Source of the DNA: Mimachlamys varia
Taxonomy: Eukaryota; Mollusca; Bivalvia; Pectinida; Pectinidae
Direction of reading: 5' to 3'
DNA: 64,000 bases
Assembly: GCA_947623455.1 (NCBI GenBank)
Contig: OX392536.1
Span: 14,937,282-15,001,281 of the forward strand
The translations under genes were made by a program, and so were the position numbers. The notes under the pieces are model-generated. The model was not told where the DNA came from. It saw only the letters and a program-made list of their open reading frames with translations, and ran no database searches. Positions 61,461 through 64,000 of this stretch are shown here, piece after piece; the stretch's first letter is position 1, and each line of letters begins with the position of its first letter.

Positions 61461-64000
61461 TACGTTATCTTAACAACAACTCCTACATGATTAACTAGTG
61501 GGACAGCGATTAACAACCCCGATAAAAGCCTGAGATGCCGAGGTGGCAAATACAAAGTAACGGCTACCGTGCCGCGCTGTAGCCAAAAAACAATTATAAC
61601 TCTATTCAAATCGACATTATTCAATCAATTTTCAACACAGATTCATAATGTTTGATGCTACGTTATCTGCACAATACCTACGACATGATTAAGGTAGAGT
61701 GACAGGAGATAACATCCCCGATTAAAGCCTTGGAGGCAGGGGTGGCAAATATAAAGTAACGGCTATTATGAAAGGCTGTAGTCACAAAATCAATTATAAC
61801 TCTATTCAAATCGACATAATTCAATCAATTATCGACACAGATTTATAATTTGTGCTGCTACGTTATCTAAACAACGTGTCCTACATGAATAACTAGTGGG
61901 ACAGCGATTAACAACCCCGATAAAAGCCTGAGATGCCGAAGTGGCAAATACAAAGTAACGGCTACCGTGCCGCGCTGTAGCCAAAAAACAATTATAACTC
62001 TATTCAAATCGACATTATTCATTCAATTTTCAACACAGATTCATAATGTTTGATGCTACGTTATCTGCACAATACCTACGACATGATTAAGGTAGGGTGA
62101 CAGGAGATAACATCCCCGATTAAAGCCTTGGAGGCCGGAGTGGCAAATACAAAGTAACGGCTATCATGAAAGGCTGTAGTCAAAAAATCAATTATAACTC
62201 CATTCAAATCGACATCATTCAATCAATTATTGATACAGATTGATAATTTGTGCTGCAACGTTATCTGAACAACATCTCCTACATGATAAGCTAGGGGGAC
62301 ATCGGATAACATCCCCGATAAAAGCCTGGGAGGCCGGGGTAGCAAATGCAAAGTAACGGCTACAGTGCCGGGCTGTGGCCAAAACACATTTATAACTCTA
62401 TCAAATCGACATAATTCAATCAATTTTCAACACAGATTCATAATTTTTGCTGCTACGTTATCTAAACAACGTCTCCTACATGATTAACTAGTAGGACAGC
62501 GATTAACAACCCCGATAAAAGCCTGAGATGCCGAGGTGGCAAATACAAAGTAACGGCTACCGTGCCGCGCTGTAGCCAAAAAAACAATTATAACTCTATT
62601 CAAATCGACATAATTCAATCAATTTTCAACACAGATTCATAATGTTTGATGCTACGTTATCTGCACAATACCTTCGACATGATTAAGGTAGAGTGACCGG
62701 AGATAACATCCCCGATTAAAGCCTTGGAGGCAGGGTGGCAAATATAAAGTAACGGCTATTATGAAAGGCTGTAGTCACAAAATCAATTATAACTCTTCAA
62801 ATCGACATAATTCAATCAATTATCGACACAGATTTATAATTTGTGCTGCTACGTTATCTAAACAACGTCTCCTACATGAATAACTAGTGGGACAGCGATT
62901 AACAACCCCGATAAAAGCCTGAGATGCCGAGGTGGCAAATACAAAGTAACGGCTACCGTGCCGCGCTGTAGCCAAAAAACAATTATAACTCTATTCAAAT
63001 CGACATTATTCATTCAATTTTCAACACAGATTCATAATGTTTGATGCTACGTTATCTGCACAATACCTTCGACATGATTAAGGTAGGGTGACAGGAGATA
63101 ACATCCCCGATTAAAGCCTTGGAGGCCGGAGTGGCAAATACAAAGTAACGGCTATCATGAAAGGCTGTAGTCAAAAAATCAATTATAACTCCATTCAAAT
63201 CGACATCATTCAATCAATTATTGATACAGATTGATAATTTGTGCTGCAACGTTATCTGAACAACATCTCCTACATGATAAGCTAGGGGGACATCGGATAA
63301 CATCCCCGATAAAAGCCTGGGAGGCCGGGGTAGCAAATGCAAAGTAACGGCTACCGTGCCGGGCTGTGGCCAAAACACATTTATAACTCTATCAAATCGA
63401 CATAATTCAATCAATTTTCAACACAGATTCATAATTTTTGCTGCTACGTTATCTAAACAACGTCTCCTACATGATTAACTAGTAGGACAGCGATTAACAA
63501 CCCAGATAAAAGCCTGAGATGCCGAGGTGGCAAATACAAAGTAACGGCTACCGTGCCGCGCTGTAGCCAAAAAACAATTATAACTCTATTCAAATCGACA
63601 TTATTCAATCAATTTTCAACACAGATTCATAATGTTTGATGCTACGTTATCTGCACAATACCTACGACATGATTAAGGTAGAGTGACCGGAGATAACATC
63701 CCCGATTAAAGCCTTGGAGGCAGGGGTGGCAAATATAAAGTAACGGCTATTATGAAAGGCTGTAGTCAAAAAATCAATTATAACTCTTCAAATCGACATA
63801 ATTCAATCAATTATCGACACAGATTTATAATTTGTGCTGCTACGTTATCTAAACAATGTGTCCTACATGAATAACTAGTGGGACAGCGATTAACAACTCC
63901 GATAAAAGCCTGAGATGCCGAGGTGGCAAATACAAAGTAACGGCTACCGTGCCGCGCTGTAGCCAAAAAACAATTATAACTCAATTCAAAAGGACATAAT
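61461..64000. repeat. 5-monomer HOR sequence to the window end
   Basis: Monomer order here follows the 40.9-42.0 kb and 46.9-47.5 kb parts of domain C, with GATTGATAAT monomers at 62,223 and 63,214. The window stops inside a monomer at AACTCAATTCAAAAGGACAT. In this window that variant also precedes the 48,109 and 55,821 block starts. Confidence 0.8.

Larger units (their letters stand above)
1..64000. repeat. Satellite DNA array, ~199-bp monomer, head-to-tail throughout
   Basis: The block TTCAATCAATTTTCAACACA or a close variant recurs about every 199 bp from the first to the last kilobase. Examples of the preceding ATTCAATCAA position are 152, 351, 548, 750, 951, 1152, 1351, 1551, 1751 and 1951. 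All monomers I read have the same orientation and nothing interrupts the array. Each carries an AT-rich segment (A-tract, ATTATAACT, the TTCAATCAA block, CATAAT) and a more GC-rich segment (ACGTTATCTG, GGGGACAGC, ATCCCC, GCCTGGGAGGCC, AAAGTAACGG, CTGTAGCC). The monomer length fits one nucleosome plus linker, as is common for centromeric and pericentromeric satellites. Location on the chromosome is inference. The family is not one I recognise, and both window ends lie inside the array. Confidence 0.97.

Noticed and set aside
1..64000. CRISPR array
   Set aside because: The ~199-bp units are similar over their whole length. There are no short identical repeats separated by unique spacers, and no cas genes.

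Overview
The whole window is one uninterrupted array of tandem satellite DNA. I see no gene, RNA gene, transposon, CRISPR array or unique-sequence island. The basic monomer is about 199 bp; the spacings I measured run from 182 to 202 bp and are mostly 197-202. At that size the window holds about 320 monomers, all head-to-tail in the same orientation. Each monomer has an AT-rich part (an A-tract of variable length, an ATTATAACT block, then TTCAATCAATTTTCAACACA) and a more GC-rich part (GGGGACAGC...ATCCCC, GCCTGGGAGGCC, CAAAGTAACGGCTACC, CTGTAGCC). A nucleosome-sized, multi-level satellite 64 kb long points to a eukaryote, probably centromeric, pericentromeric or other constitutive heterochromatin in a long-read assembly. 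I do not recognise the satellite family and cannot name the species.

The array is built from higher-order repeats (HORs), in which runs of different monomer subtypes repeat as blocks. Three domains are visible. Domain A (about 1-20,700) contains a 9-monomer HOR of 1,800 bp and a 47-monomer superunit of 9,369 bp, whose second copy starts at 9,370 and lacks one 400-bp dimer. It also holds a 5-monomer tandem duplication (about 994 bp, near 16.3-18.3 kb) and a 2.5-kb block repeated 4,181 bp away. Domain B (20,719 to about 36,230) is the most regular: one 21-monomer unit of 4,182 bp followed by three 19-monomer units of exactly 3,784 bp, in which I found no differences where I compared them. Domain C (about 36,230-64,000) is nested. 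A large unit (37,790-48,108) recurs from 48,109 but is 12 monomers shorter, because the first copy carries a tandem duplication of 2,382 bp. Inside it runs a 5-monomer HOR of about 992 bp. A 3-monomer duplication (600 bp) and a second 9-monomer HOR (1,788 bp) follow, and the window ends in 5-monomer HOR sequence.

The short reading frames on both strands are by-products of monomer periodicity. They recur once per monomer, many need a GTG start, and their frame is lost because monomer length is usually not a multiple of three. Nothing suggests the array encodes protein. The features most likely to matter functionally are a dyad (GGCTAC...GTAGCC) with partly compensating changes, and a highly conserved AAAGTAACGG core. 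The HOR layout itself records repeated unequal exchange.
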